64,000 nt of DNA from Palsa-1150 sp036490515 (GTDB lineage: Bacteria; Myxococcota_A; Polyangia; Polyangiales; Polyangiaceae), in contig DASXDU010000011.1 of the NCBI GenBank assembly GCA_036490515.1, positions 868,001-932,000 of the forward strand, given 5' to 3'. Below, piece after piece: positions 1 through 8,415 of this stretch (position 1 is the stretch's first letter; each line of letters begins with the position of its first letter). The translations under genes and the position numbers were made by a program. Below the pieces are notes generated by a model. That model was not told the DNA's origin. It did not search any database and saw only the letters and a list, made by a program, of their open reading frames with translations.

Positions 1-1
1 G

Positions 2-1120
2 GCTGCCGCGGTCCACTGGCGGCCCGCACCGAAGAAGGAAGCCCCTCCTGCCGGGCCGGTCCCGGACGTGACGCTCGCCGTCGAGGCGCCGACGCGCTCG
101 GGCCCGTGGACGATGCGCGTCACGAACGCGGGCGAGGTCCCCGTGCGCCTCGTCGCCGACGCGCGCCTCCTCGTCCTCGAGGTCACGCCACGGAGCGCGA
201 CGAAGGCCGTGCGGTGCGAGCTCCCCGCCGACATGCGCCCCGCCGACGACGCGGACTCGGCGCTCGTGCTTCCGCCCAGCCGCTCCTACGCCGAGACCTT
301 CGACCCGCGCCTCTACTGCTTCGGGGGGCACCTGTCCGATGCGCTAGGGGCGGGCGCGTCCGTCGTCGCCCACCTCGGCTGGACGGGGGGCAACAAGGCC
401 CGCGCGCCCTTCGTCGTGCAGTCGATCGACGGCGTCGAGCCGGTGCTCGCCCCGGTCAAGGCCCTCCGGGCGGAGCCCATCGGCGTCCCCGACGACCCGA
501 CCGTCCCCCTCACCTCCTTCGGCGATCGACGCCCCGACGACCCCGATCCGGTCAAGCTCACCATCCGCGGCCCGGCCTCGATCGACGCCGGCTCTCCCGG
601 TGGCATCTCGATCGACGTCACGCTCCGCAACCAGGGCAAGCGCCCGGTCACCCTTCGTTTCCGCCCGGAGACGCTCCGCTTCGAGGTCGCCGCACCGAGA
701 GCCGTCGAGAACTGCCGCTGGCCGCTGATGCCGGTCGCGGCGATGCGCGAGCTCTTCACGACCGTCCACTCCGGCGGCGCGCAGGACCTGGCAGTGCTCC
801 TCGGCGACTACTGCAGCGGCCACGTCTTCGACGACCCGGGGCTGCTCGTCATCCGCCCCGCGCTCGACACGCGCAAGGCCTCCGGGGCGGACATCGCCAT
901 CAAGACCTTCGACGGTGAGGTGGTCGCCACCACGCCGACCCTCCTCCGGCTCCACCAGGGAGCCAAACCCCCGCAGCTCCGGCGGCCCCATCTCGAGCCG
1001 ATCCCCGGCGCCCCTCCGCCGGGGCCGGCGCCCGGCTCCCCCCCGCCCGCGGCATCCTCACCCCCCGGGCTCCCGCCGGCGCCCTCCTCGCTCGCCGCTC
1101 CACCGCCTTCGCGTCGCTGA
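2..1120 (+). CDS. Hypothetical exported protein, 5' end outside the window
   Basis: The frame is open from the second base of the window, so the GTG at 68 is probably internal and the true start lies upstream. About 373 codons are visible. Two similar beta-rich segments can be seen (about codons 25-125 and 200-310). Each begins with an extracellular Ig-like pattern of the type 'V-L-x-V/I-x-A/G-P' and each carries paired cysteines. The last ~50 residues are almost only Pro, Ala, Gly and Ser, ending in RR. The layout suggests an envelope or surface protein with duplicated Ig-like modules. I do not recognise the family. It stands alone on the plus strand, followed by a second hypothetical gene. 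Confidence 0.6.
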   Translation, partial: AAAVHWRPAPKKEAPPAGPVPDVTLAVEAPTRSGPWTMRVTNAGEVPVRLVADARLLVLEVTPRSATKAVRCELPADMRPADDADSALVLPPSRSYAETFDPRLYCFGGHLSDALGAGASVVAHLGWTGGNKARAPFVVQSIDGVEPVLAPVKALRAEPIGVPDDPTVPLTSFGDRRPDDPDPVKLTIRGPASIDAGSPGGISIDVTLRNQGKRPVTLRFRPETLRFEVAAPRAVENCRWPLMPVAAMRELFTTVHSGGAQDLAVLLGDYCSGHVFDDPGLLVIRPALDTRKASGADIAIKTFDGEVVATTPTLLRLHQGAKPPQLRRPHLEPIPGAPPPGPAPGSPPPAASSPPGLPPAPSSLAAPPPSRR

Positions 1121-1192
1121 GTCGCGGGCGATCCCTCGCGCGTGGGCGGGGTGCGCTCTCCCGTCGTGTGGAGTAGGGTGCGGCCCCCTCAC

Positions 1193-1798
1193 GTGCTGCC
1201 CTTCCCCGGCGCCGATGCCCTCCTCCAGGACGCGATCGCCATCGCGCGAACGGCGCGCGGCGCGACCGTGGGCTGGCGGACCATCTGCGTGCGGGCGCAG
1301 CGAGCGGTCGGCCGGGGGGGCGTGCAGCGGATCGGCGGGCTCGATCTGGACCTCGAGCTCCCCGGCCTCGTGCGCCGCGTGCGCGAGCTGACGGCCGCGG
1401 CCCCCGGCGAGGTCGACACGCTCGTCTTCGGGATCTTCGACGGCATCTCGGACGGCGACGCGGGCTTCACCGGCTACCACCTCGCGGGCGCCCGCGGCTT
1501 CGACCCGCGCAATCGCTGGCTCGCCGAGCCGGGCTGGGTCCCCGACGCCCCTTCTCTCGTCAGCGCATCGCTCGACGCGCTCGCGCGCGCCGCCGCCGAG
1601 CTCCACGGCCCGGCCCGCGTCGCCGTGGCCCATTCCCTCCGCTTCGGCGCGGCGGCCCTCCTCAGCCGCTTCGCAGCCCACGGGCTCCCCCACCGCGTCG
1701 TCGTCGCATTCGAGGGCGGCGACTGCGCCGAGGTCACCGAGCGTCGCCGGGCGACCCCGAGAACCGCCGTCGCGGGTCCGCTGATCACGCGGATCTGA
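1193..1798 (+). CDS. Hypothetical protein, about 201 aa
   Basis: I chose the GTG at 1193 because a -10-like TAGGGT sits at 1174-1179, 13 nt upstream. The alternative GTG at 1142 lies before this hexamer. The protein begins LPFPGADALL and is mixed alpha/beta, with 'FGIFDGISDGD' and 'YHLAGARGFDP' in the middle. No signal peptide or membrane segment is visible, so it is probably cytoplasmic. I recognise no catalytic motif. The gene converges on the acyl-CoA carboxylase gene. The 76-bp gap between them holds a short run of the GCGGGC hexamer at about 1810-1829 and no clear terminator. Confidence 0.5.
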   Translation: MLPFPGADALLQDAIAIARTARGATVGWRTICVRAQRAVGRGGVQRIGGLDLDLELPGLVRRVRELTAAAPGEVDTLVFGIFDGISDGDAGFTGYHLAGARGFDPRNRWLAEPGWVPDAPSLVSASLDALARAAAELHGPARVAVAHSLRFGAAALLSRFAAHGLPHRVVVAFEGGDCAEVTERRRATPRTAVAGPLITRI

Positions 1799-1874
1799 GG
1801 GCAAGGGCGAGCGCGGGCGCGGGCGCCAGTACCTCCTCGGGCACGAGCACCGCCTCCTCGCGCTCGGCTCCTCC

Positions 1875-3449
1875 TCACACCGGGATGACGCCCCTCTTCT
1901 TCCCCGGCCTCTCGACCTTCTTGTGCGTCGCGAGCTCCAGGCCCCACGCGAGCACCTTCCTCGTGTCCCGCGGGTCGATCACGTCGTCCACCAGCCCCCA
2001 GCCCGCGCTCTTGTAGACGTCGATGTTCTTCTGGATCATCTCGACGATGTTCTTCTTCACCTCGGGCGGCGGCTCGGCGGCGCCGAAGAGCTTGCGGGCG
2101 GCGATGCCGACCATGCCCTCGGCGCCCATCACGCTGATCTCGCCGGTCGGCCAGCTGACGAGCAGGTCCGGCTCGTAGGCGCGCCCGCACATGACGTAGT
2201 AGCCCGCACCGTAGGCCTTGCGGACGACGACGGTGAGCTTGGGCACCGTCGCCGCGCTCATGACGTGCAGCATCTTCGCGCCGTGGCGGATGATCCCCGC
2301 GTGCTCGACCTTCGAGCCGACCATGAAGCCGGGGACGTCCTGGAAGAAGACGAGCGGCACGTTGAAGGCGTCGCAGATCTGGATGAAGTGCGCCGCCTTG
2401 TCGGCCGAGTCGTTGTCGAGGATGCCGCCGAGGTGCATCGGCTGGTTGGCGAGCACGCCGACGCTGCGACCGCCGATGCGCGCGAAGCACGTGATGATGC
2501 TGCGCGCGAAGCGGGGCTTCACGTCGAAGATCTCGCCGTGGTCGACCACGGCGCGCAGGAGCTTGTACATGTCGTACGGCTTGCGGGCCGTCTCGGGCAG
2601 CAGATCGAGGAGCGCCTCGTCGCGCCGGTCGACGGGATCGGTGCACGGCACGTCGGGCGGGGGCTCGTCGCAGTTGGACGGGAGGTAGGAGAGGTACTTC
2701 TTCACGGCGGCGAGGCACGCCGCGTCGTTCTCGAACTCTCCGTCGCCGACGCCGCTCACCTCCGAGTGAATCTTCGACCCGCCGAGCTCCTGCTCGCCGA
2801 TCTCCTGCCCGGTCACCGCCTTGACGAGCGGGGGGCCGCCCAGGGCGAGCGACCCGATTCCCTTCACCATGGGCACGTAGTCGGCGAGGCCGGGGATGTA
2901 CGCCGTGCCGGCAGCCCCCGGGCCGACCATCGCGGCCACCTGCGGCACGACGCCGCTCATGACGACCTGCTCGCGAAAGAGGTGCCCCGTCCCGGCGAAG
3001 AGCGAGATCATGTCCGGGTGGCTCGACCCGGGGTCGATGCGCGCACCCGCGGAGTCGATGAGCCACACGATGGGCCAGCGGCCCTTGAGCGCCATCGACC
3101 GGAGGCGCGTCACCTTCTCCTCGCCCGTGTAGCCGATGCTGCCGCCCTTGATGGTGAAGTCGTAGGCGGCGCAGCAGACCATGCGCCCGTCGATCTTGCC
3201 GAACGTCGTGAGCACGCCGTCGGCCGGTGGCTTGTCCTTGCCGTCGGGCCCCGCCGCGAGGCCCATCTGCGTCGCGTGCATCCCGATCTCGAAGAAGACC
3301 CCGTCGTCGAACAGCGCCGCGAGCCGCTCACGGGCGGTCATCTTCCCGCGCTCGTGCTGGCGCGCGATCTTCTCGGCGCCCCCCATCTCGCGAGCGCGGG
3401 CGCGCCGCGCCTCGAGGTCGGCAACCATCTCACGCATGGTGGGCATCAT
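1875..3449 (-). CDS. Acyl-CoA carboxylase, carboxyltransferase (beta) subunit
   Basis: A 524-aa protein of the PccB/MccB carboxyltransferase family, which moves a carboxyl group from biotin to an acyl-CoA such as propionyl-, acetyl- or methylcrotonyl-CoA. The two crotonase-like halves are visible. The N-half has 'ERLAALFDDGVFFEIG' and 'DSAGARI'. The C-half has 'GVLANQPMHLGGILDNDSADKAAHF' in pieces, 'QDVPGFMVG' and 'YGAGYYVMCGRAYEPD'. Length is normal for the family. It is the last gene of a minus-strand operon behind a MarR regulator, BKACE and enoyl-CoA hydratase, so it probably serves a branched or aromatic acid breakdown route. No biotin carboxylase partner is in the window. The acyl substrate cannot be read from the sequence. 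Confidence 0.93.
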   Translation of the reverse strand: MMPTMREMVADLEARRARAREMGGAEKIARQHERGKMTARERLAALFDDGVFFEIGMHATQMGLAAGPDGKDKPPADGVLTTFGKIDGRMVCCAAYDFTIKGGSIGYTGEEKVTRLRSMALKGRWPIVWLIDSAGARIDPGSSHPDMISLFAGTGHLFREQVVMSGVVPQVAAMVGPGAAGTAYIPGLADYVPMVKGIGSLALGGPPLVKAVTGQEIGEQELGGSKIHSEVSGVGDGEFENDAACLAAVKKYLSYLPSNCDEPPPDVPCTDPVDRRDEALLDLLPETARKPYDMYKLLRAVVDHGEIFDVKPRFARSIITCFARIGGRSVGVLANQPMHLGGILDNDSADKAAHFIQICDAFNVPLVFFQDVPGFMVGSKVEHAGIIRHGAKMLHVMSAATVPKLTVVVRKAYGAGYYVMCGRAYEPDLLVSWPTGEISVMGAEGMVGIAARKLFGAAEPPPEVKKNIVEMIQKNIDVYKSAGWGLVDDVIDPRDTRKVLAWGLELATHKKVERPGKKRGVIPV

Positions 3450-3457
3450 TCACTCCC

Positions 3458-3489
3458 TTGCGGCTTTGCGGCTTTGCGGCTTTGCGGCT
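3458..3489. repeat. Four perfect copies of an 8-bp repeat (TTGCGGCT)
   Basis: Four head-to-tail copies of TTGCGGCT fill the 69-bp gap between the enoyl-CoA hydratase gene and the acyl-CoA carboxylase gene. They sit just before the carboxylase start on the minus strand. The sequence has no obvious hairpin or terminator. It is the only 8-bp tandem repeat noticed in the window. Confidence 0.9.
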
Positions 3490-3518
3490 TCCCGGATTCC
3501 CGGCTCGGCCGGCTCTTC

Positions 3519-4298
3519 TCATCTCCCGGTCCATCTGGGGGCTCGCTTCTCGAGGAAGGCGGTGAGGCCCTCCCGCGCGTCGTCGGTCGCGAGGACCTCG
3601 CCGAGGCGGCCGCGGAGCAGCGGGAGCGCGGCCTCGAGGTCGAGGTCGTCCTGGTCGGCGAAGGCCCTGAGGCCGAGGCGGACGGTGCTCGGGCTCTTGC
3701 TCGCGACGGCGTCCGTCAGCTTCTTCACCTCGGCGTCGAGCTCACCCGGCGCGACGGCGCGGTTCACGAGGCCGAGGCGCGCGGCCTCGACGGCGTCGAG
3801 CTTCTCGCCGAGGAGCATCATCTCGACGAGGCGCCGCCGCGGGACGTGCCGCGCGAGGATGGCCATGATCATCATCGGGAACAGGCCGACGTCGATCTCG
3901 GGCGTCCCGAGCTTCGCCTCGGTCGAGGCGACGGCGAAGGTGCACGCCGCGACGAGCCCGAGGCCCCCGCCCATGGCGTGCCCGTTCACCCTCGCGACGA
4001 CCGGCTTGTCCGAGTTGGCCAGCGAGAGCAGGAGATCCGCGTAGTCGCCCTTGTGCGCCAGCGCCGAGCCGACCGCGCCGGACGTCATCTCGGCGAAGTC
4101 GCCGCCCGTGCAGAACGCCTTCCCCTCCCCCGTCAGCACGATCGACCGCACGTCGTCCGCCGCGCGCGCGTCCTCGAGCGCCCAGAGGAGCTCGTTGGCC
4201 ATGCGCGGGCCGATGGCGTTGCGCCGCTCGGGGTACGCGAGGGCGATCGTCTCGACCCCGCCCTCGCGCGCCACCTTGATCTTGCCGTAGTCGCGCAT
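3519..4298 (-). CDS. Enoyl-CoA hydratase/isomerase family protein
   Basis: A 259-aa crotonase-fold protein, the normal length for the family. It probably hydrates or isomerises an enoyl-CoA. The oxyanion-hole segments are clear: 'GEGKAFCTGGDFAEM' near residue 63 and 'VNGHAMGGGLGLV' near residue 105. The segment 'LGTPEIDVGLFP' carries the usual acidic residue region. The ATG at 4298 lies one base after the stop codon of the BKACE gene, so the two are translationally linked. Its C-terminus (TDDAREGLTAFLEKR) closely resembles that of the second hydratase at 53255-54049, which points to paralogues. The substrate is unknown. Confidence 0.92.
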   Translation of the reverse strand: MRDYGKIKVAREGGVETIALAYPERRNAIGPRMANELLWALEDARAADDVRSIVLTGEGKAFCTGGDFAEMTSGAVGSALAHKGDYADLLLSLANSDKPVVARVNGHAMGGGLGLVAACTFAVASTEAKLGTPEIDVGLFPMMIMAILARHVPRRRLVEMMLLGEKLDAVEAARLGLVNRAVAPGELDAEVKKLTDAVASKSPSTVRLGLRAFADQDDLDLEAALPLLRGRLGEVLATDDAREGLTAFLEKRAPRWTGR

Positions 4299-4299
4299 G

Positions 4300-5235
4300 T
4301 CACGCGCTCGCGACGGGGACCGGAACGGCGCCCTGGACCGGGGCCGCGGCCGCGGCGCCCGTGCCGAGCCCGAGGATCTCGCGCGCCTGCGCGACGGTCG
4401 CGGGGGTGCGCCCGCAGTCGCGCACCATGCGGACGGCGACCTCGACGAGCTCGCCGTTGCTCTTGGCCATCGTCGTGTCGTCGGGCAGGTAGAAGTTGTC
4501 CTCGAGGCCGACGCGCACGTTGCCGCCGAGGACGAGCGCGGTCGCCAGCATCCGCCACTGGCACTTGCTGATGCCGATGACCTCCCACTCGCTGCCGGGC
4601 GCGAGCCCGAGGGCGATCTGCTTCTGGAGCTGGAGGCTCTCCACCGTGGGCGGGATGCCGCCGAGGACGTTGACGATGAAGGAGAACTGGAGCGGCGGCT
4701 TCAGAAGGCCCATGTCGACGAGCGGCCAGATGCCGTGCGTGTGCCCCGAGTCGAAGCACTCGAGCTCGGGCTTCACGCCCGCCTCGTTCATCGTCGAGAT
4801 GAGCTCCGTGATCTTGCCGTAGGTGTTCGGGAAGACCATGTCGAAGACGAAGGTCTTCCGCTTCTCGGAGTACTTCGAGTAGTTCATCGTGCCCATGTTG
4901 AGGGCGGCGATCTCGGGCCGGCTCTCGCGCACGTAGGCGCACTGCTCGCTCACGTCGTCGACGATCGTCCCGGTCGAGAAGTTGAGGATGATGGGGCAGC
5001 GCTTGCGCGTCTCCTCCTTGATGCGGGCGAACGTGGCCGGGCTGAAGGTGGGCGTCCCGTCGTCGTTGCGCGCGTGGATGTGCACCACGGCCGCGCCCGA
5101 GTCGTAGGCACGCCTGGCCTCCTCGGCGATCTCGACGGGCGTGTACGGGATGTGCGGGCACTGGCTGCGGTTCGCGAGCACCCCGGAGAGGGCACACGTG
5201 ACGACGCAGAGGTCGGGGTCGCGCTTGACGATCAT
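4300..5235 (-). CDS. Beta-keto acid cleavage enzyme (BKACE, DUF849 family)
   Basis: A 311-aa TIM-barrel protein of the BKACE family. Members condense a beta-keto acid with acetyl-CoA to release acetoacetate and a new CoA ester. The zinc-ligand region 'VVHIHARNDDG' (about residue 45), 'LNFSTGT' and the late 'VRVGLEDNFYL' with its acidic residue are all present. The last ~20 residues are Ala/Pro-rich and outside the usual fold. The gene is second in the MarR-led operon, 6 bp after the regulator stop. Together with the hydratase and carboxylase it suggests a pathway for a beta-keto acid. The specific substrate cannot be assigned from sequence. Confidence 0.9.
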   Translation of the reverse strand: MIVKRDPDLCVVTCALSGVLANRSQCPHIPYTPVEIAEEARRAYDSGAAVVHIHARNDDGTPTFSPATFARIKEETRKRCPIILNFSTGTIVDDVSEQCAYVRESRPEIAALNMGTMNYSKYSEKRKTFVFDMVFPNTYGKITELISTMNEAGVKPELECFDSGHTHGIWPLVDMGLLKPPLQFSFIVNVLGGIPPTVESLQLQKQIALGLAPGSEWEVIGISKCQWRMLATALVLGGNVRVGLEDNFYLPDDTTMAKSNGELVEVAVRMVRDCGRTPATVAQAREILGLGTGAAAAAPVQGAVPVPVASA

Positions 5236-5241
5236 GTTCGT

Positions 5242-5718
5242 TCACTCCCTTTCGACTTCGCGCTTGACGATGCTCTGCACGCGGCGCGCGATCTTGGTGA
5301 GGATCTTCAGCAGGTCCTTCGTCTCCCCGAGGGTCAGGCTCCCGAGCGCTCCGCGGAAGATCTCCATCGGCTCGACCGCAATGGCGCGCGCGATCTTCGA
5401 GCCCTTGTCGGTCAGCTTGATGTGGACGACGCGCCGGTCCTCGCTCGACCGTGCGCGCAGGACGAGCCCCTCGCGCTCCATGCGGTCGATGATCCCGGTG
5501 ACGGTGCTGTTCTGCGCGCGGATGCGCTCGGAGAGCTCGGAGAGCGAGATGTCGCCCATGCCCTCGAGCATCTTGAGGACGGTGAGCTGCGGCCCGGTGA
5601 GGTCCACCTGGCGGGCGAGCTCCTTCGTGACGCGCCGGCTCTCCGTGTAGAGGTAGAGGATCGCCTCGAGGATCGCGTCGATCTCGGGCTTGATCTCGGT
5701 CGGGATGGCGGGGGGCAC
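5242..5718 (-). CDS. MarR-family transcriptional regulator
   Basis: About 158 aa with the winged-helix MarR fold: a dimer helix at the start, then 'LTGPQLTVLKMLEGMGDISLS' in pieces, the recognition helix 'IRAQNSTVTGIIDRMEREGLV', and the wing 'SSEDRRVVHIKLTDKG'. I placed the start at GTG 5718. The only upstream option, TTG 5799, would lie before the apparent -10 (TATTCT, complement of 5772-5777). The gene heads the BKACE/hydratase/carboxylase operon. It is likely an autorepressor that responds to an acid or CoA ester, a typical role for this family. Confidence 0.85.
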   Translation of the reverse strand: MPPAIPTEIKPEIDAILEAILYLYTESRRVTKELARQVDLTGPQLTVLKMLEGMGDISLSELSERIRAQNSTVTGIIDRMEREGLVLRARSSEDRRVVHIKLTDKGSKIARAIAVEPMEIFRGALGSLTLGETKDLLKILTKIARRVQSIVKREVERE

Positions 5719-5758
5719 GCGGGGCTCGCGGGGGAAGCGACCACCGGCCGGGCCGATG

Positions 5759-5777
5759 TTTCGCGTGCGAAAGAATA
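5759..5777 (-). promoter_or_regulatory. Promoter -10 and palindromic operator of the MarR operon
   Basis: A perfect inverted repeat, TTTCGC-GT-GCGAAA, lies at 5759-5772. It directly follows, and shares one base with, a -10-like TATTCT read on the minus strand (5772-5777). The expected transcription start falls inside the palindrome. That is a standard position for a MarR repressor site, so autoregulation is inferred. Confidence 0.65.
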
Positions 5778-5833
5778 GAGGGGGGCGGCCCGACGTCAAC
5801 CCCGGAGCGCGGGCGATGGCCCCGCGCCGCGCG

Positions 5834-6508
5834 TCACTGACAGACGGGGCAGCCGGGAGGGCACGTCGGCTGCTCGGACGTCGGCGTGAAGCACGAGGGC
5901 CCAGCCACGACGGGCCCCTCCTGCTCGCAGCAGAGCTGGCCGTCGGTGCAGCAGTCGTTGCCGCAGCAAGTCTGCCCTGCCGTGCAGGTCCCCTTCCCGG
6001 CGTTGCAGGGCGGCTGGGTGCAGTTGCCGTCGTCGCAGAACGGCGCGGACTTCCCGCACCCGTTCCCGCAGCCGCCGCAGTTGTGGGGGTCGTTCATCGG
6101 GTCGACGCACTGGTCGCTGCAGCACGAGAGGCCGGCGGTGCACGCGATGGTGCAAGGGCTACCCCCCGAGCTGCTGGTCGAGCCGCTGCTGCTCCCCCCA
6201 CCCGAGCCGCTGCCGCCGCTGCCGGAGCCCGAGCTACTGGCGCTTCCGCTGCTGCTCGACCCCGCGCCGCTGCTCGAGCCGCTTCCGCTGCTGCTCCCGG
6301 CCCCCCCGCTGGAGGTCCCCCCGGAGCTCCCGGAGCCGCCGGAGCTCGTCGAGCCTCCGCTGCCCGACGCATCGCCGTGGGTCGCGTCCGTCGAGGCGTC
6401 GCCGCCTCCGCTGCCGAGCGGGGTCGCGGCCCCCCCGCACCAGGACGTGACGAGCACCAGGCCCGCGAGGCCCGCGAGCGCCGTGACTGCCGGAAGCAAA
6501 GACCGCAT
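5834..6508 (-). CDS. Exported Ser/Gly-rich, Cys-rich protein
   Basis: A 224-aa protein with a signal peptide (residues 1-24, 'LAGLAGLVLVTSWC', where a Cys in a lipobox-like position may be lipidated). A ~75-residue linker of only Gly, Ser, Thr and Ala follows. The C-terminal ~110 residues hold over 20 cysteines in spaced pairs ('GLSCCSDQCVDPMNDPHNC', 'CCGNDCCTDGQLCC'). Such Cys-rich surface proteins are abundant in Polyangia; their function is mostly unknown. A ribosome site (GGGAGG) precedes the ATG. The gene is divergent from the DUF177 gene. Confidence 0.75.
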   Translation of the reverse strand: MRSLLPAVTALAGLAGLVLVTSWCGGAATPLGSGGGDASTDATHGDASGSGGSTSSGGSGSSGGTSSGGAGSSSGSGSSSGAGSSSSGSASSSGSGSGGSGSGGGSSSGSTSSSGGSPCTIACTAGLSCCSDQCVDPMNDPHNCGGCGNGCGKSAPFCDDGNCTQPPCNAGKGTCTAGQTCCGNDCCTDGQLCCEQEGPVVAGPSCFTPTSEQPTCPPGCPVCQ

Positions 6509-6619
6509 GACGACCTCCCGTATCCCTCAATCCTGGGCGAAAACGCGGGCAATGTCGAAGTCCGCCGTCCTCATCCACCTTGCGCACACTGCGCGCTTGC
6601 ATCACATTGCGCGGTCCCG

Positions 6620-7168
6620 ATGAACGAGCGCGAGTTCGCCATCCCCGTGCGCGACCTGGACGCCGCCGGAAAGCCCTTCCGCTTCCCGGTGCGAGCGGCG
6701 TGGCTGCGCGGCGCGCTCGAGGCGACGGAGGTGGTGCCCGGCGAGCAGGACGGGGAGCTCGACGTCCGGCTCTCCAAGAGCGGCACGGACGTGGTGGTGC
6801 ACGGTCGCGTCCGGGCGTCGCTCCTCGTGCCCTGCGCCCGCTGTCTCGAGCCCGCGAAGGTCGCCCTCGACGAGGACGTGAGCGTCCTGGTCGTCCCCGC
6901 CGCGGCCATGCGGGGCGCTGCTCCCTCGGGGGAGGACGACGCCGACGAGCAGGCCGACGTCATCGGATACGACGGGGAAACCGTGGTCCTGGACGATCTG
7001 GTCCGGGACGAGCTCTTGCTGGCCATCCCGATGATCCCCTTGTGTTCCGAGGGCTGCCCGGGTATCAGGCCCAAGCTTGGCCCGGAGGAGCCGGCGCGGG
7101 CAGCCCTCGAGGGCGGTCTCGACCCTCGCCTCCGCCCCCTACTCCGCCTAAAGAAGAGCAGCACCTAG
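6620..7168 (+). CDS. DUF177 (YceD-like) protein
   Basis: A 182-aa protein of the DUF177 family, linked elsewhere to 23S rRNA accumulation and almost always encoded just before rpmF, as here. The family signature 'VPCARCLEPAKV' (near residue 70) and the later 'IPLCSEGCPGI' Cys pair are present. The ATG at 6620 starts the conserved N-terminus MNEREFAIPV. The much longer upstream open frame is a GC-rich shadow running through the divergent gene. It is the first gene of the long fatty-acid operon. Confidence 0.88.
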   Translation: MNEREFAIPVRDLDAAGKPFRFPVRAAWLRGALEATEVVPGEQDGELDVRLSKSGTDVVVHGRVRASLLVPCARCLEPAKVALDEDVSVLVVPAAAMRGAAPSGEDDADEQADVIGYDGETVVLDDLVRDELLLAIPMIPLCSEGCPGIRPKLGPEEPARAALEGGLDPRLRPLLRLKKSST

Positions 7169-7193
7169 TACCCGTACTGTAAGGAGAGCCCCC

Positions 7194-7385
7194 GTGGCCG
7201 TCCCCAAGCGAAGAACCAGCCGGTCGAAGCGCAACATGCGCCGCGCCAACCACGACAAGGTGGCCGCGCCGAACATCATCCCCTGCCCCAACTGCGGCGA
7301 GCCGTCGGTTCCGCACCGCGCCTGCGCCTCGTGCGGGCACTACAAGGGCCGCGCCGTGAAGCGCGGGACGGCGTCGACCGAATAG
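7194..7385 (+). CDS. rpmF: 50S ribosomal protein L32
   Basis: A 63-aa protein beginning AVPKRRTSRSKRNMRRA, the hallmark of L32, with a zinc ribbon formed by CPNC and CASC. The start is GTG, preceded by a clear AAGGAGAG ribosome site at 7181-7188. It lies 25 bp after the DUF177 gene and just before fabH. In most bacteria plsX separates rpmF from fabH; here it is absent. Confidence 0.97.
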   Translation: MAVPKRRTSRSKRNMRRANHDKVAAPNIIPCPNCGEPSVPHRACASCGHYKGRAVKRGTASTE

Positions 7386-7404
7386 GTCAGGCTGAACGGC
7401 AGCC

Positions 7405-8415
7405 ATGCCCATCGCGCTCCCTCGCTCACGCATCCTCGGCACGGGCCACTACCTGCCGCCGGGGGTGAGGACCAACTTCGACCTCGAGAAGATGGTCGAG
7501 ACGTCCGACGCGTGGATCACGGAGCGCACGGGCATCAAGGAGCGGCGCATCGCGCCCGACGGTGTCGTGACCAGCGACATGGCCACGGCGGCCGCCCGGC
7601 AAGCGCTCGAGATGGCGGGCCTGAAGGCGACGGACCTCGACATGATCATCGTCGGGACGGTGACGCCCGACATGCCGATGCCCGCGACGGCGGTCTTCGT
7701 GCAGCAGAAGCTCGGCGCCGGGGTGTGCCCCGCCTTCGACCTGAGCGCGGCGTGCGCCGGGTTCGTGTTCGGGCTGTCCATCGCCGACCAGTTCATCGGG
7801 TCCGGGCAGATGAAGCACGTCCTCGTCGTCGGGGTCGAGCTCCTCTCCCGCGTCATCGACTGGACCGACCGCACGACGTGCGTCCTCTTCGGGGACGGCG
7901 CGGGCGCGGTCGTCCTCGGGCCGTCCGACGCAAAGGCCGAGGACGCGAAGCCGCGGGGGATCCTCTCGACCGCGATCCTGACCGACGGCGGCCTCGCCCA
8001 CTCGCTCCGCATTCCCGGGGGAGGGAGCGTCACGCCGACGACGGCGGACACCGTCGCCCAGCGCCTGCAGTACGTGCAGATGCGCGGGCAGGACATCTTC
8101 AAGGTCGCGGTGAAGAACCTCATCTCCGCGAGCCGCAGCGCGCTCGAACGCGCCGGCATGACGCAGGACGACATCGACTGGATCTGCCCCCATCAGGCGA
8201 ACAAGCGGATCATCGACCAGGTCGTCGCGCGCGTCGAGGTCCCGCACGACAAGGTGCTGATGAACATCGAGCGCGTCGGCAACACGTCGAGCGCCTCGAT
8301 TCCCATCCTGCTCGACGAGAGCTACCGGTCGGGCAAGATCAAGCAAGGCGATACGGTCCTCATGTGCGCGCTCGGCGCAGGGATCTCGTGGGGGAGCGCG
8401 ATCGTACGGCTGTGA
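7405..8415 (+). CDS. fabH: 3-oxoacyl-ACP synthase III
   Basis: A 336-aa initiating condensing enzyme of type II fatty-acid synthesis, joining acetyl-CoA (or a branched starter) with malonyl-ACP. The catalytic triad is intact: Cys in 'LSAACAGFVFGL', His in 'WICPHQANKRI' and Asn in 'NTSSASIPILL'. The glycine-rich end 'CALGAGISWGSA' is typical. It follows rpmF directly, so plsX is missing from its usual place. Its TGA overlaps the GTG of the next gene by four bases. Confidence 0.97.
   Translation: MPIALPRSRILGTGHYLPPGVRTNFDLEKMVETSDAWITERTGIKERRIAPDGVVTSDMATAAARQALEMAGLKATDLDMIIVGTVTPDMPMPATAVFVQQKLGAGVCPAFDLSAACAGFVFGLSIADQFIGSGQMKHVLVVGVELLSRVIDWTDRTTCVLFGDGAGAVVLGPSDAKAEDAKPRGILSTAILTDGGLAHSLRIPGGGSVTPTTADTVAQRLQYVQMRGQDIFKVAVKNLISASRSALERAGMTQDDIDWICPHQANKRIIDQVVARVEVPHDKVLMNIERVGNTSSASIPILLDESYRSGKIKQGDTVLMCALGAGISWGSAIVRL

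Noticed and set aside
1923..4571. Plus-strand 882-codon frame
   Set aside because: It is fully antisense to the carboxylase, hydratase and BKACE genes, with Asp/Arg/His/Ala shadow bias.
5719..5799. Longer MarR protein from TTG 5799
   Set aside because: The TTG lies upstream of the -10 and operator, and the extra residues (Arg/Pro/Gly) are not MarR-like.
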